Assembly (NCBI RefSeq): GCF_029210385.1
Contig: NZ_JARGDQ010000009.1
Location: forward strand, 62,001 to 126,000
From: Desulfurivibrio dismutans
GTDB lineage: Bacteria > Desulfobacterota > Desulfobulbia > Desulfobulbales > Desulfurivibrionaceae
DNA: 64,000 nt
Reading direction: 5' to 3'
In this document: positions 10,633 to 20,831 of the stretch, piece by piece
Layout: each line of letters opens with the position of its first letter
Position numbering within the stretch: the first letter of the stretch is position 1
Notes under the pieces: generated by a model
What the model was told of the DNA's origin: nothing
Database searches by the model: none
What the model saw: the letters and a program-made list of their open reading frames with translations, nothing else
Position numbers and translations under genes: made by a program

Positions 10633-11177
10633 ACACCGTTATCTGGCAGGAAAAACTGAGGGTCGCCTTCAATGCCTACAACCTGACGGTGTTGGGCGTG
10701 TGTTGCCTGCTGCTGGCGGTTTTTGGCTTTGGGCTGGTGCTGCCTTCTTTCAAGGAAGCCGAGCGGCTGGCGGCGGAGATTCCAGCGGAGCGGGCCCGCC
10801 TTGAGCAGACCCGGGAGATTCATCTGGTGGCCGAGGCCCTGCACGGCAAACTGGCCGTGCTGCGGGAGGAGGCCTGGTCGCCGCCCCGGGAATTCGGCCA
10901 CGAGTACCGGGAGTCGCCGATGGCGGTGCGCCGCCTGGCCGCTGAACACGGTGTTGCGGTGCGGGAGCTGGGCCTGGAAATTCCCGAGCATTTAGAACCA
11001 ACGGGGTATCTTAAACTTCACCTGAAGCTGGCCGGCGAGCTGGATTCCCTGCGGCGGCTGGCCCTGGAACTGGTCTGGCTGCCTTCCCTGGAGGAACTGG
11101 CAGAAATCGGGATAGAGCGGGAGCGGGGCGAGCGCGGGTTTCTGCTTACGGCGCTGCTGCTCGTTGACGACCAGTAG
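10629..11177 (+). CDS. PilO/MshJ-like inner-membrane protein
   Basis: 182 aa. One N-terminal membrane helix (about 20-40, VLGVCCLLLAVFGFGLVL), a periplasmic coiled coil (about 45-85) and a small alpha/beta domain: the architecture of PilO. The start codon overlaps the stop of the PilM-PilN gene (ATGA). PilN and PilO heterodimerise in the periplasm and link the motor to the secretin. Sequence similarity to PilO is weak by eye, so the assignment rests on topology and position. Confidence 0.7.
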   Translation: MNTVIWQEKLRVAFNAYNLTVLGVCCLLLAVFGFGLVLPSFKEAERLAAEIPAERARLEQTREIHLVAEALHGKLAVLREEAWSPPREFGHEYRESPMAVRRLAAEHGVAVRELGLEIPEHLEPTGYLKLHLKLAGELDSLRRLALELVWLPSLEELAEIGIERERGERGFLLTALLLVDDQ

Positions 11178-11212
11178 CTTGTGCCGGTGACTATAGTGCG
11201 GAGGAGAGAGTT

Positions 11213-11725
11213 TTGAAAACCACGCGGGAAAAGATCATTGTCGGCCTGATGGGGTTGGTGGTGCTTTATTTTGTTTACGATTTTTTCCTGGTCACCGAGC
11301 CCGAAGCGCCTGCCCACACTGCCGCGCATGATGCCGCCCTGGCCATGGCCGTGGAGTTGCAGCAGGAGCTGGCGGTGGGCAAGTTCGAGCCGCCGGAGGC
11401 GGCCCTGCAGGCCATGGACGAACTGCAGCAGACGGCCTGGTCGGCAAACCTCTTCGTTGCCTCGGATTTTGTCCTGCTGGACGAACCGGCGGCGGATCGG
11501 CGCGAGCATGTGGTCATGGAAGAACTGCGGGAGGCCGCCGGTCGCCTGGTTTATTCCGGCTACCTGGAAATGGCCGGCCGGCGGCTGGCGGTGCTGAACG
11601 GCAAGGAGTACATGGTTGGTGATACCATCAATGGTAATCTTAGCCTGCAGCGGATCGATCCCCATTATCTGGAGCTTGGCTGGGGGGGGCACGTGGTGCA
11701 GATCCCCCTTGTCGACCTGGAATAA
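11213..11725 (+). CDS. PilP/MshK-like periplasmic protein
   Basis: 170 aa from a TTG start at 11213 behind GAGGAGAGAG. One N-terminal membrane helix (about 9-25) is followed by a helical segment and a C-terminal beta domain (about 105-170: YSGYLEMAGRRLAVLNGKEY, then IPLVDLE) of the homology-region/PilP kind that docks on the secretin N0 domain. It lies between the PilO-like protein and the secretin, exactly where PilP is expected. Function is inferred mainly from topology and context. Confidence 0.65.
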   Translation: MKTTREKIIVGLMGLVVLYFVYDFFLVTEPEAPAHTAAHDAALAMAVELQQELAVGKFEPPEAALQAMDELQQTAWSANLFVASDFVLLDEPAADRREHVVMEELREAAGRLVYSGYLEMAGRRLAVLNGKEYMVGDTINGNLSLQRIDPHYLELGWGGHVVQIPLVDLE

Positions 11726-11772
11726 GCGGCAGGGTTACAGGTAAACTAACGGCCCGGGAGGTAGGCCTTACC

Positions 11773-13290
11773 ATGAAATCACGTTCTGTCATATTGCTGT
11801 TGGCTCTGCTGCCCCTGCTGGGGCTGTTCGGGGCCTGCTCCACTTTGCCGGATCCTAAGCCCGAGCGGGATGCTTTTTTCGAGCAGTGGCGGGAACTGGT
11901 GGAATCCTCGCAACCGGTGATCCGGCCCGTCGAGCCGGAGGTGGCGGAGCCGGCGGCGCCCGAGATCATGCCGCGCCGGCCGCCGCGTACCGTGGCCGAG
12001 CGCACCGCCGAGTTGCACACCGCCTTGCCCACCACCGCCACTACCATCAACCTGGTGGATGTACCCATCGGCACGGCCATGCGCTCGCTGGCCCGGGTGG
12101 CGCGGCAGAATATCATCATCAACCCCAGCGTTACCGGCAGTGTCAATATCCATGTGGACCGGGTGCCCTGGAACGATGTGTTCATGAGTATCATCGAAAG
12201 TTACGGCCTGGTGGCGGCCCTGGAGGGTGGGGTGATCCGGGTGATGTCGGTGGAAGATCTGCGTCGCCAGGTGGAGCGCCAGGGTCTTTATCTGGAGGAA
12301 GAACATGTCAGCCCGCTGCTGACCAGAGTTATCCCGGTACGTTTTTCCGAGCCGGCCTCGCTGGCCGAATCGCTTACCCCGATGCTGAGTCGGGACAAAG
12401 AGGGCAACCCCCGGGGGTCGGTGACCGTAGATCGTCACACCCGCTCTTTGGTGCTGCGTGATACCGCTGAAAATCAGGAACGGCTGGCCGACTTCCTGCG
12501 GGAGGTCGATCAGGCCACCCCCCAGGTGCTCATCGAGGCCCATATCATCGAAACCAACCAGGAAGTGGCCCGGGAACTGGGCGTTCAGTGGGGCTCGTTC
12601 TGGCGCGGCCGGCAGCGGGTCAGCGATGATGGGACCGACGGTTTTACCTATCAGGCGGGCAATCCCATCGGAGAGCAGTACAGCCTGGATGTTTTGAGCG
12701 GTGAGGTCGGCTTCTACACCGCCTCGGTGGCCGGCAACATTCTGGAAATGCAGTTGCAGGCCCTGCAGCGGGAAGGTAAAGTCAACATCCTCTCCCGGCC
12801 GTCCATTGCCACCCTGGACAACCACGAGGCGGTACTGGAAAGCGGTACCGAGGTTCCTTACCAGACCATTGAAGATGGCACCACCAGTGTCCAGTACAAA
12901 GACGCGGTGCTGCGGCTGCTGGTCACCCCCCAGGTGATCTCCCGGGACAACATCAAACTCAAAATCGAAGCCCAGAAGGACGAGGTTGACCAGAGCCGCA
13001 CCGTTTTGGGCAATCCCTTCATCATCAAAAAACTGGCCCAGACCAACCTGATCGTGGAAGATGGCGCCACCGTGGTGATTGCCGGGCTGGCCAAGGAGCG
13101 CCAGGCCAGCAGCAGCTCCGGCGTGCCGCTGCTCAAAGATATTCCGGGGATCGGAGAGTTTTTCCGCAGCGATGCCCGGGCCGGAGAATTTGAAGAACTG
13201 CTGATTTTTATTACCCCGCGGATTTTGAGTGCCGACAACCTGGAAAACCGGAACTACGAGCACCTCCGTGAACTACCGAGCCTGCGCTGA
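11773..13290 (+). CDS. Secretin, lipoprotein (MshL/PilQ/GspD family)
   Basis: 505-aa outer-membrane secretin. The signal peptide ends in a lipobox (LFGAC, lipidated Cys22), so the protein may be self-piloting. Residues about 90-170 form a STN/N0 domain (TTINLVDVPIGTAMRSLARV), followed by an N1-type ring domain (about 175-250) and the secretin beta-domain (about 290-490: VNILSRPSIATLDN, VPYQTIEDG, VVIAGLAKE, LLKDIPGIGEFF). The last is the classic secretin signature. A GGGAGGTAGG-like ribosome site precedes ATG 11773. It forms the pore for the pilus or pseudopilus. Confidence 0.93.
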   Translation: MKSRSVILLLALLPLLGLFGACSTLPDPKPERDAFFEQWRELVESSQPVIRPVEPEVAEPAAPEIMPRRPPRTVAERTAELHTALPTTATTINLVDVPIGTAMRSLARVARQNIIINPSVTGSVNIHVDRVPWNDVFMSIIESYGLVAALEGGVIRVMSVEDLRRQVERQGLYLEEEHVSPLLTRVIPVRFSEPASLAESLTPMLSRDKEGNPRGSVTVDRHTRSLVLRDTAENQERLADFLREVDQATPQVLIEAHIIETNQEVARELGVQWGSFWRGRQRVSDDGTDGFTYQAGNPIGEQYSLDVLSGEVGFYTASVAGNILEMQLQALQREGKVNILSRPSIATLDNHEAVLESGTEVPYQTIEDGTTSVQYKDAVLRLLVTPQVISRDNIKLKIEAQKDEVDQSRTVLGNPFIIKKLAQTNLIVEDGATVVIAGLAKERQASSSSGVPLLKDIPGIGEFFRSDARAGEFEELLIFITPRILSADNLENRNYEHLRELPSLR

Positions 13291-13317
13291 ACGGCCCTGA
13301 CAAGCGGTTGGAAAGGA

Positions 13318-15018
13318 ATGCTTAAGACCAGAAAAAAATTGGGCGACATGCTGGTGGATTCCGGCCTGCTGACGGCGGAACAGCTCCAGCAGGTGCTGAG
13401 CGGCCAGAAAAGCAGCGACATGCGTCTGGGCGACTACCTGATTCAACAGCAAATCGTGCCGGAAGAGTCGATTATCTGGGTGTTGAGCGAACAGCTGCAT
13501 ATCGGCCGTTACGACCACGAGAAAAACCAGGTCACCCCGGAAGCCGCGAAGATCCTGCCCCGGGACATGGCCATGAAGTACAAAGTGGCCCCTTTGGCAA
13601 AGGACGCCTTCGTGGTCCGCATCGCCATGGTGGACCCCCTGGATATTGCCGCCCTGGACGCGGTGGAGGGGCACACCGGCCTGGAAGTCGAACCCCTGAT
13701 CTGCTCCCAGTCCGAATTTCCCCTGCTGATCAACGGCATTTACGGTTTCCATTCGGCGGTCAGCGACGTGCTGCGCGATGTGGAAAGCGAGGTGGAGATC
13801 GGCAAGGAAGAGGAGGAGAGTGACGCCACCGCCCTGGGGGTGCTGCAGGATATCGCCGGCGCCGCCCCGGTGATCCGGCTGGTCAACTCCATTCTGCGCC
13901 AGGCGGTGCAGGAGGGGGCCAGCGACATTCATATCAGCCCGGAAAAGAACCGGGCTCAGGTGCGGCTGCGCATCGACGGCAAGCTGCATGAGATCCCGCC
14001 CCCGCCCCGCAACCTGATCCCCGGCATCATCTCGCGGATCAAGGTGCTGGCCAGCATGGATATCGCCAATGTCCGCATTCCCCAGGACGGACGATTCAAC
14101 ATCAAAGTGGACAACAAAGAGATCAACATCCGCGCTTCCACCCTGCCCACCATCTACGGGGAGAACCTGGTGCTGCGGCTGCTCTTTGTCAGTTCCGGGC
14201 CGCTGACCATAGACAACCTGGGGCTTTCCGGCGAGGATCACCGCAAGATAATGCGGATGATCCGGCAGCCCTACGGCCTGATTCTCAGCGTCGGCCCCAC
14301 CGGCAGCGGCAAATCCAGCTCACTGTGTGCCTTTTTAATGGAGATCATGTCGCCGGAGATCAACATCGTCACCCTGGAGGACCCGGTGGAATACCGCCTG
14401 GACGGGGTGCGCCAGGTGCAGCTTAACCGCCGGGCGGGGATGACCTTCGCTTCGGGCCTGCGCTCCATCCTGCGGCAGGATCCGGACGTGGTGCTGGTGG
14501 GGGAAACCCGGGATGCGGAAACCGCCCAGATTACTACTCAGGCGGCCCTTACCGGCCACCTGGTCTTTACCACCCTGCATACCAACGATGCGGTGAGCAC
14601 CATTTCCCGGCTGCAGAACATGGGCATTGAACCCTTTCTGCTGGCCTCCAGCCTGGTGGGGATCATCGCCCAGCGGCTGGTGCGCCGGCTCTGCCCCCAG
14701 TGCGCCGAGCCCTACCAGCCGGCGTCGGAGATTCTGGAGTTCTGGGGGCTGGCCGACCGGGCCGGGGCGCAGTTTAAAAAACCGGTGGGCTGTTCGCTGT
14801 GCATGAACAGCGGCTACCGGGGGCGGGTGGGGATTTACGAGATCATGTCGGTGGACGGCGAGGTCCAGGAGATGATCCTGAATCACCAATCCAATGCCGA
14901 GATCGTCAGTCACCTGCGCGGCCAGGGCAAGCTGGTGCTGCTGAAAGAGGCCGCCGCCAACAAGATCGCCGACGGCGTTACCTCCTTCGACGAAGCCGCC
15001 CGCACGGTTCTGACCTGA
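13318..15018 (+). CDS. PilB/GspE/MshE-type assembly ATPase
   Basis: 566-aa hexameric motor ATPase powering pilin polymerisation at the cytoplasmic face. An N-terminal MshEN-type domain (about 1-150, LGDMLVDSG and LGDYLIQQQ units) may bind cyclic di-GMP (family knowledge). Walker A is GPTGSGKSS (about 326-334), the Asp box VTLEDPVEY, Walker B DVVLVGETRD (about 390) and the His box TGHLVFTTLHTND. A zinc tetra-Cys is present: CPQC (about 459) and CSLC (about 491). It is intact, unlike the second PilB-like gene at 50392-53102. It lies 27 bases after the secretin. Confidence 0.94.
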   Translation: MLKTRKKLGDMLVDSGLLTAEQLQQVLSGQKSSDMRLGDYLIQQQIVPEESIIWVLSEQLHIGRYDHEKNQVTPEAAKILPRDMAMKYKVAPLAKDAFVVRIAMVDPLDIAALDAVEGHTGLEVEPLICSQSEFPLLINGIYGFHSAVSDVLRDVESEVEIGKEEEESDATALGVLQDIAGAAPVIRLVNSILRQAVQEGASDIHISPEKNRAQVRLRIDGKLHEIPPPPRNLIPGIISRIKVLASMDIANVRIPQDGRFNIKVDNKEINIRASTLPTIYGENLVLRLLFVSSGPLTIDNLGLSGEDHRKIMRMIRQPYGLILSVGPTGSGKSSSLCAFLMEIMSPEINIVTLEDPVEYRLDGVRQVQLNRRAGMTFASGLRSILRQDPDVVLVGETRDAETAQITTQAALTGHLVFTTLHTNDAVSTISRLQNMGIEPFLLASSLVGIIAQRLVRRLCPQCAEPYQPASEILEFWGLADRAGAQFKKPVGCSLCMNSGYRGRVGIYEIMSVDGEVQEMILNHQSNAEIVSHLRGQGKLVLLKEAAANKIADGVTSFDEAARTVLT

Positions 15019-15092
15019 GATGGAAGCGAGATTGCGAGGGCAGTTGAGATATCGGTCGAGAGTTCTGCTAAGAGCTTTGCCGCGAGTTCTCC

Positions 15093-16307
15093 ATGGTTAA
15101 ATTCGACTACCAGGCCACCACCGAAAGCGGCCGCCGGCTAACCGGCGTCATCGAAGCCGATTCCCCCGAAGAGGCCACCGAACTGCTCTGGGTTCAGGGG
15201 ATGGCACCGGAAAAGGTGGTCCGGGCCAAGGATAGCGATGAATCATCGTGGCTTGACCTGCTGCTGGCCGGCAAACCGGTCAAGCCCCAGGACGTGGTGA
15301 TCTTCACCAAACAGTTACGCACCCTGCTGCGGGCCGGGGTGGCCATTACCCGGTCGCTGGAAATCCTCCAGGATCAGACCGAACACCCCCACATCAAGCG
15401 CAGCCTGGGCCGGATGGTGACCGATATCGAGGAAGGCTCCACCCTGGAGGCGGCCTTCCGCAAGCATCCCAAGATTTTTTCCAAGCTCTACTGCAGCATG
15501 GTGCGGGCCGGCGAAGCCAGCGGTTCCCTGCCCGAGGTGCTGGAGCGGCTGAGCTACATCCTGGAGCATGAAAACAAGGTCAAGGGCGATATCAACACCG
15601 CCCTGGCCTACCCCAAAATTGTCAGCCTGGCCCTGGTGGGGGCCTTTCTCTTTCTGCTGACCATGGTCATTCCCCAGTTTGTTTCCACCTTTGCCAAGGC
15701 CGGGATCGATCTGCCCCTGCCGACGGTGATCAGCGTGGCCATGTACCGGGGGCTGGTGGAGTACTGGCCGGTGCTGCTGGCCGGGCTGGCGGCGGGTTTT
15801 TTCGGCCTGCGGGCCTATTTTCGTTCGGAGCTGGGTTATGTGGTCAAGGGCCGTCTGCTGTTGCGGTTGCCCATTCTCGGCCCGCTTTTTCAGAAAAGCG
15901 CCATGTCCCGTTTTTCCAGCATTTTTGCCATATTGCTGGCCAGCGGGGTGACGGTGATGGAATCGCTGTCCATTATCTCCGAGGTCATCGGCAACGGGGC
16001 CATCGCCCGGGAGTTCGACAAGCTCAAGGCCAAGATCGAAGAAGGGCGGGGGATTGCCGGCCCGCTGAAACAGGCCCGCTATTTTCCGCCCCTGGTGGTT
16101 AACATGGTGGAAATTGGCGAGGAGTCCGGTTCGCTGGATGAAATGCTGCAGGCGGTGGCCAACCACTACGACGCCGAGGTGGAGTACGCGGTAAAACGCC
16201 TTTCCGACGCCCTGGGCCCCCTCCTGGTGGTAGGCCTGGCGGCGGTGGTGGGCTTTTTCGCCCTGGCCATCTTCATGCCCATGTGGGATCTGACCAAGAT
16301 GGTGTAG
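15093..16307 (+). CDS. PilC/GspF/MshG-type platform protein
   Basis: 404-aa polytopic inner-membrane protein with two tandem GspF domains (about 70-195 and 270-395) and three membrane helices (about 170-200, 222-243, 375-397). Motifs FTKQLRTLLRAGVAI and FSSIFAILLASGVTV are family signatures. It is the platform with which the ATPase extracts or inserts pilins. It lies 74 bases downstream of the ATPase gene; no ribosome site stands out before ATG 15093. Confidence 0.93.
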   Translation: MVKFDYQATTESGRRLTGVIEADSPEEATELLWVQGMAPEKVVRAKDSDESSWLDLLLAGKPVKPQDVVIFTKQLRTLLRAGVAITRSLEILQDQTEHPHIKRSLGRMVTDIEEGSTLEAAFRKHPKIFSKLYCSMVRAGEASGSLPEVLERLSYILEHENKVKGDINTALAYPKIVSLALVGAFLFLLTMVIPQFVSTFAKAGIDLPLPTVISVAMYRGLVEYWPVLLAGLAAGFFGLRAYFRSELGYVVKGRLLLRLPILGPLFQKSAMSRFSSIFAILLASGVTVMESLSIISEVIGNGAIAREFDKLKAKIEEGRGIAGPLKQARYFPPLVVNMVEIGEESGSLDEMLQAVANHYDAEVEYAVKRLSDALGPLLVVGLAAVVGFFALAIFMPMWDLTKMV

Positions 16308-16331
16308 CCATGGTTCGAGGATAGAGCAAGG

Positions 16332-17735
<1,404 letters not shown>

Positions 17736-17918
17736 CAAAAATTGTTGAGGGTTGCATTTTTTGCAGCTTCGGAGCGGCCTGACTACCAAAAAATGTAGCT
17801 TTGCCCGATGGCGGCTGGGGTGGGACGGCTTGCCGCCGAGCCGGGCCGGTGGTGCAGTACGCCGAAGTCAGGTGATAATATGGTGATCAGAGAGCGGGTC
17901 GGCTAGCGTGGTCCTCTC

Positions 17919-17935
17919 TTGGCATGGTAAATGCT
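17919..17935 (+). promoter_or_regulatory. Sigma-54 promoter of the major pilin
   Basis: TTGGCATGGTAAATGCT: GG, ten bases, GC, close to the consensus TGGCACG-N4-TTGC. Predicted transcription start is about 17946, giving a leader of about 80 bases to ATG 18027. The gene immediately upstream encodes a sigma-54 activator. Confidence 0.7.
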
Positions 17936-18026
17936 ATTGTAGCTAGCCAGGAAATTGGTTAAAGCTTACGGTTGGTAGAAGCCGTGAGCGTCAAGCAGCG
18001 CTAACCTTATAAAGGAGAAAGAAAAA

Positions 18027-18479
18027 ATGGAGGCAACAGCTATGGAACAGACGAGAAAAAATAACCCCACCCGCTTCCAGGGTGGTTTTACCCTGATCGA
18101 AATTATCGCCGTGTTGGTGATCTTGGGGATTTTGGCGGCGGTGGCGGTGCCGCGGTTTGTGGGTTTGCAGGAGCAGGCAAGAATAAGCGCTCTTGATCAA
18201 ATCGCTACTTCAGCCGTTTCCGCCACTACTATGGAATATTCTCGGAGATTGCTTAGTACGGGCGGCAATGTGGATACAGCTTGGAGTGAAACCGTAACTT
18301 GGGCAACCAGTGAAAATTTGTTAAACAGTGTTAGTACTGACGGATATGAAGGGACTATCTCCTTCAATGTAGCCGGTGTAGAGGGTGAGACCATAACAAT
18401 ACAAGCCCAGGAAGTAGTGGGGGACACGACTAGGCAATCAACAACTATGACATTTACTAATCCAAACCAGAGTGAATAA
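18027..18479 (+). CDS. Major pilin (MshA/GspG-like)
   Basis: 150-aa prepilin. The basic leader ends at Gly20 and is followed by FTLIEI with Glu at mature +5, then a classic hydrophobic helix (AVLVILGILAAVAVPRFVGL). The remainder is Ser/Thr-rich, with a predicted small beta domain (SFNVAGVEGETITIQ). An AAAGGAG site lies 9 bases before ATG 18027; a second Met at codon 6 is a possible start. A sigma-54 promoter precedes it, fitting high and regulated expression of the main subunit. The GC content of its 3' half is lower than that of its neighbours. A transposase element begins 25 bases after the stop. Confidence 0.88.
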   Translation: MEATAMEQTRKNNPTRFQGGFTLIEIIAVLVILGILAAVAVPRFVGLQEQARISALDQIATSAVSATTMEYSRRLLSTGGNVDTAWSETVTWATSENLLNSVSTDGYEGTISFNVAGVEGETITIQAQEVVGDTTRQSTTMTFTNPNQSE

Positions 18480-18583
18480 ATTGAAAGGTAATGGGGACTA
18501 ATGGGGACGTACATAAAATTATAAGTTTCCCCGTTCTGTCTTTTCGTTGAGCGACCACGAATACCGACTTTACGACTTCATAG

Positions 18584-18626
18584 CCCCCGCTCCAGTTGCT
18601 TTCCCGCTGGAGCGGGGGTTTTTTTG
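18584..18626 (+). terminator. Rho-independent terminator
   Basis: CCCCCGCTCCAG and CTGGAGCGGGGG form a perfect 12-bp stem around an 11-base loop, followed by eight Ts. It lies upstream of the transposase gene and would end pilin transcription or insulate the element. Confidence 0.9.
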
Positions 18627-18720
18627 TTGACATCTCAATGCTTTTGCCTAACCTTGACGTTGCCCTGCAAGAACAACAGCTCAATCTATGAGTCCAGCCG
18701 ATGACGACGAGGAGTCCGTC

Positions 18721-19689
18721 ATGCCACGACAAGCCCGCATAGATGCCCCCGGAATTGCTCATCACATTATCTGTCGGGGGGTTGATCGGTGCAGGATTTT
18801 CAAAGACAACGATGACCGAGACCACTTCCTGAGTCGGCTCTCCGCCCTGCTGACTGACTGCGATGCCAGGTGTTATGCCTGGGCCTTGATACCAAACCAT
18901 TTTCACCTGCTGCTACGCACCGGAACCACCCCGCTGACCACCATAATGCGCCGGTTGCTCACCGCTTACGCCATCTACTTTAATCGCCGCCATCGCCGCA
19001 GCGGCCACCTGTTCCAGAATCGCTACAAATCCGTAATCTGCCAGAACGAACCATACTTGCTTGAACTGGTGCGCTATATCCACCTCAATCCCCTGCGCTC
19101 CCGCCTGGTGGCCGACCTTGCTGGGCTGGAGCGCTATCGCTACAGTGGCCATCGCCAATTGTTGGCAGCGGACGCGGACTGGTTGGATGTGAATTTTGTG
19201 CTGAGTCACTTTGCCGCACATCCCGCCGAGGCTCGGCGCGGCTACAGGACTTTTATCGCAGAGGGGCTGGCCGAACTGGATACGCCGGCCGGGCAAGGCG
19301 AAGACAAAACCGGTAAGCCGCGACCGCAAGTGCAGCAGGCAGTGGCTGCCAATGATTTCGCAACCAGGGCGCTGGCGGAAAGTCAGCGGCGAATGGAAAA
19401 AAGTAACCAATTGCGAAGACTAAATTTGAACCTTGAGCAATTGGCCGTTGTTGTTGCCCGTTCCTTCAATCTCGACCCCGCCATGATTTGGGACCCAGGG
19501 AAGCAGCCGCAGCGGGTGAAAGCCCGCAGCCTGCTCTGTTATTGGGCGGTAAATGAGCTGGGCTTGACCACCACCGCTCTGGCCCGGCTATTGTCCCGTA
19601 GCCAGCCGGCGGTCAGCCAAGCTGTGCGCCGGGGCCAACAACTGGCCCGACAGGAAGGCTGGCAACTGGAGAAACTTATAAATTTATGA
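18721..19689 (+). CDS. REP-associated tyrosine transposase (TnpA_REP / IS200-like) with C-terminal HTH
   Basis: 322 aa. The N-terminal Y1 HUH domain has HFH in PNHFHLLL (about 57-64) and the catalytic Tyr in VRYIHLNPL (about 117). The opening PRQARIDAPGIAHHIICRGV is typical of RAYT proteins. The C-terminal third (about 235-322) is a DnaA-like or winged-helix DNA-binding segment (SLLCYWAVNELGLTTTALARL) often fused in this group. Start ATG 18721 is preceded by GAGGAG; 18688 is possible but lacks a site. RAYTs process single-stranded palindromic REP-like DNA. Whether it acts on the palindromes seen in this window is unknown. Confidence 0.9.
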   Translation: MPRQARIDAPGIAHHIICRGVDRCRIFKDNDDRDHFLSRLSALLTDCDARCYAWALIPNHFHLLLRTGTTPLTTIMRRLLTAYAIYFNRRHRRSGHLFQNRYKSVICQNEPYLLELVRYIHLNPLRSRLVADLAGLERYRYSGHRQLLAADADWLDVNFVLSHFAAHPAEARRGYRTFIAEGLAELDTPAGQGEDKTGKPRPQVQQAVAANDFATRALAESQRRMEKSNQLRRLNLNLEQLAVVVARSFNLDPAMIWDPGKQPQRVKARSLLCYWAVNELGLTTTALARLLSRSQPAVSQAVRRGQQLARQEGWQLEKLINL

Positions 19690-19729
19690 ACGTCCCTGCC
19701 AACCTGCCAACCGGCCGGGGGGGGGCCGC

Positions 19730-20140
19730 TCAGCCCTTCAGCCAGTTCTCTGCAGGCAGATTGGTAATTCGAGAAAATTCTGCGATGTTGGCGGTAACCA
19801 CCGTCAGTCCGTAGGAAAGAGCGTGGGAAGCGATCAGTAGATCATTGGGGCCGATGGGGGTACCACGCGCTTCCAGTTCCGCACGAATCTCGGCGTAATG
19901 GGGATCAACACCAGCATCCAGCGCCAGAACCTCGATGACGGCAAGGATCTCTTCCACTCTGGCCGTAAGAATCGCAGAGCCCTTCTTGCGAGCCCCAAAG
20001 CGCAACTCACAGGCAACCACAATGCTGGTGCAGACGGCACTTTCTCCCTTTGCGGCAATTTGCTGCGCCACTCTGCCGGCCGGGTTCCGGATCAGATCGG
20101 AAATGATATTGGTATCCAGCAGGTAAACAAAACCGTCCAT
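19730..20140 (-). CDS. vapC: VapC-type PIN-domain toxin
   Basis: 136-aa PIN RNase toxin. The acidic active-site residues are visible: Asp9 in LLDTNIIS, Glu45 in ACELRFGA and Asp100 in GPNDLLIA. The start is ATG 20140, one base after the stop of vapB, so the two genes are translationally coupled; an upstream in-frame Met would lie inside vapB. Typical VapC toxins cut initiator tRNA or 23S rRNA. Family substrate preference cannot be read from the sequence. Confidence 0.92.
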   Translation of the reverse strand: MDGFVYLLDTNIISDLIRNPAGRVAQQIAAKGESAVCTSIVVACELRFGARKKGSAILTARVEEILAVIEVLALDAGVDPHYAEIRAELEARGTPIGPNDLLIASHALSYGLTVVTANIAEFSRITNLPAENWLKG

Positions 20141-20141
20141 T

Positions 20142-20381
20142 TTACAACTCAATGTCATCAAGAGGCGGCAACGCTTCATCTACATCGGGGAAATCTTCGG
20201 CCAGGGGCTCCCAACCGGCAAGAGTCGCCAGCAGGGAACGGCGCTGCACTGCTTCAATGATCAGCCTGTCGCCATCCCGGCGGATCACCGCTTCATCGCC
20301 AGGCAGTTCAAACTCCCGGGGAATCCGTACCGCCTGATTACGCCCATTTTTAAAAAGTCGCACATGTCTTTCAGTCTGCAT
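20142..20381 (-). CDS. vapB: VapB-type antitoxin (SpoVT/AbrB fold)
   Basis: 79 aa. The N-terminal swapped-hairpin DNA-binding motif RLFKNGRNQAVRIPREFELPG is the hallmark of AbrB-type VapB antitoxins, and the acidic C terminus (DFPDVDEALPPLDDIEL) would wrap the toxin. It precedes vapC by one base. An imperfect palindrome overlapping the predicted -10 box (20404-20425) is a likely autoregulatory operator. Confidence 0.92.
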   Translation of the reverse strand: MQTERHVRLFKNGRNQAVRIPREFELPGDEAVIRRDGDRLIIEAVQRRSLLATLAGWEPLAEDFPDVDEALPPLDDIEL

Positions 20382-20403
20382 AATCTTCTCCCAATTTATG
20401 TAT

Positions 20404-20452
20404 ATGTCTCAGCATATGCCGACATGCTAGCACGGCAACATATTTTCGGCAA
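20404..20452 (-). promoter_or_regulatory. Probable vapBC promoter and operator
   Basis: Reading leftward, TTGCCG, 17 bases, then TAGCAT. An interrupted palindrome (ATGTC, GCATATGC, GACAT at 20404-20425) overlaps the -10 box, as expected for repression by VapB. Confidence 0.45.
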
Positions 20453-20551
20453 GGGAGTAAGTTGGGGTCACCGATAAGACAACGTGGGACGATTGTTGTG
20501 TGAATGTTAAGCGCGAATCTTTCCCCGGCACGCCCTTCCGCTCCCGAAAAC

Positions 20552-20580
20552 TTGACCCGGCCAACCGAACCTGTTATGAT
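20552..20580 (+). promoter_or_regulatory. Sigma-70 promoter of the RHH/RelE module
   Basis: TTGACC, a 17-base spacer, then TATGAT. It lies 36 bases before the antitoxin ATG, which has an AAAGGAGGGG ribosome site. Confidence 0.7.
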
Positions 20581-20615
20581 GTCGATGACATTCAAGAACA
20601 TTAAAGGAGGGGAGT

Positions 20616-20831
20616 ATGTCCCAGATTACCGCTCGCTTACCGGACGAAGTTGTCTCAGCATTGGACCGCGCCGCCAGAGCTTTGCACCGGAGCCGTGCCG
20701 ACGTGGTTCGTCAGGCCGTCGAAAGTTATCTTGAAGACTTCGACGACTTGAGCGTTGCCATCGAACGCCTGCGCGACCCCGCCGACGAGACCATCGACTG
20801 GCAAGAGGCTCGCCGTGTCCTACTCGCTTAA
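20616..20831 (+). CDS. Ribbon-helix-helix antitoxin
   Basis: 71 aa. The RHH pattern is clear: ITARLPDEVVSALDRAARAL, then RADVVRQAVESYL, ending in an acidic segment that would bind the toxin. It has a strong ribosome site (AAAGGAGGGG) and a good sigma-70 promoter. It overlaps the RelE-type toxin start by 17 bases, indicating coupled translation. RelB/ParD-like by fold; no specific symbol is justified. Confidence 0.88.
   Translation: MSQITARLPDEVVSALDRAARALHRSRADVVRQAVESYLEDFDDLSVAIERLRDPADETIDWQEARRVLLA

Larger units (their letters stand above)
18504..19696 (+). mobile_element. REP-associated/IS200-like transposase element with inverted ends
   Basis: About 1.2 kb bounded by a 22-bp inverted repeat: left GGGACGTACATAAA at 18504-18525 and right TTTATGAACGTCCC at 19675-19696, matching at 20 of 22 positions. 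The right copy overlaps the 3' end of the transposase gene, just as RAYT genes often end inside their flanking repeat. The left end abuts the pilin gene. I see no clear target duplication. Confidence 0.65.
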
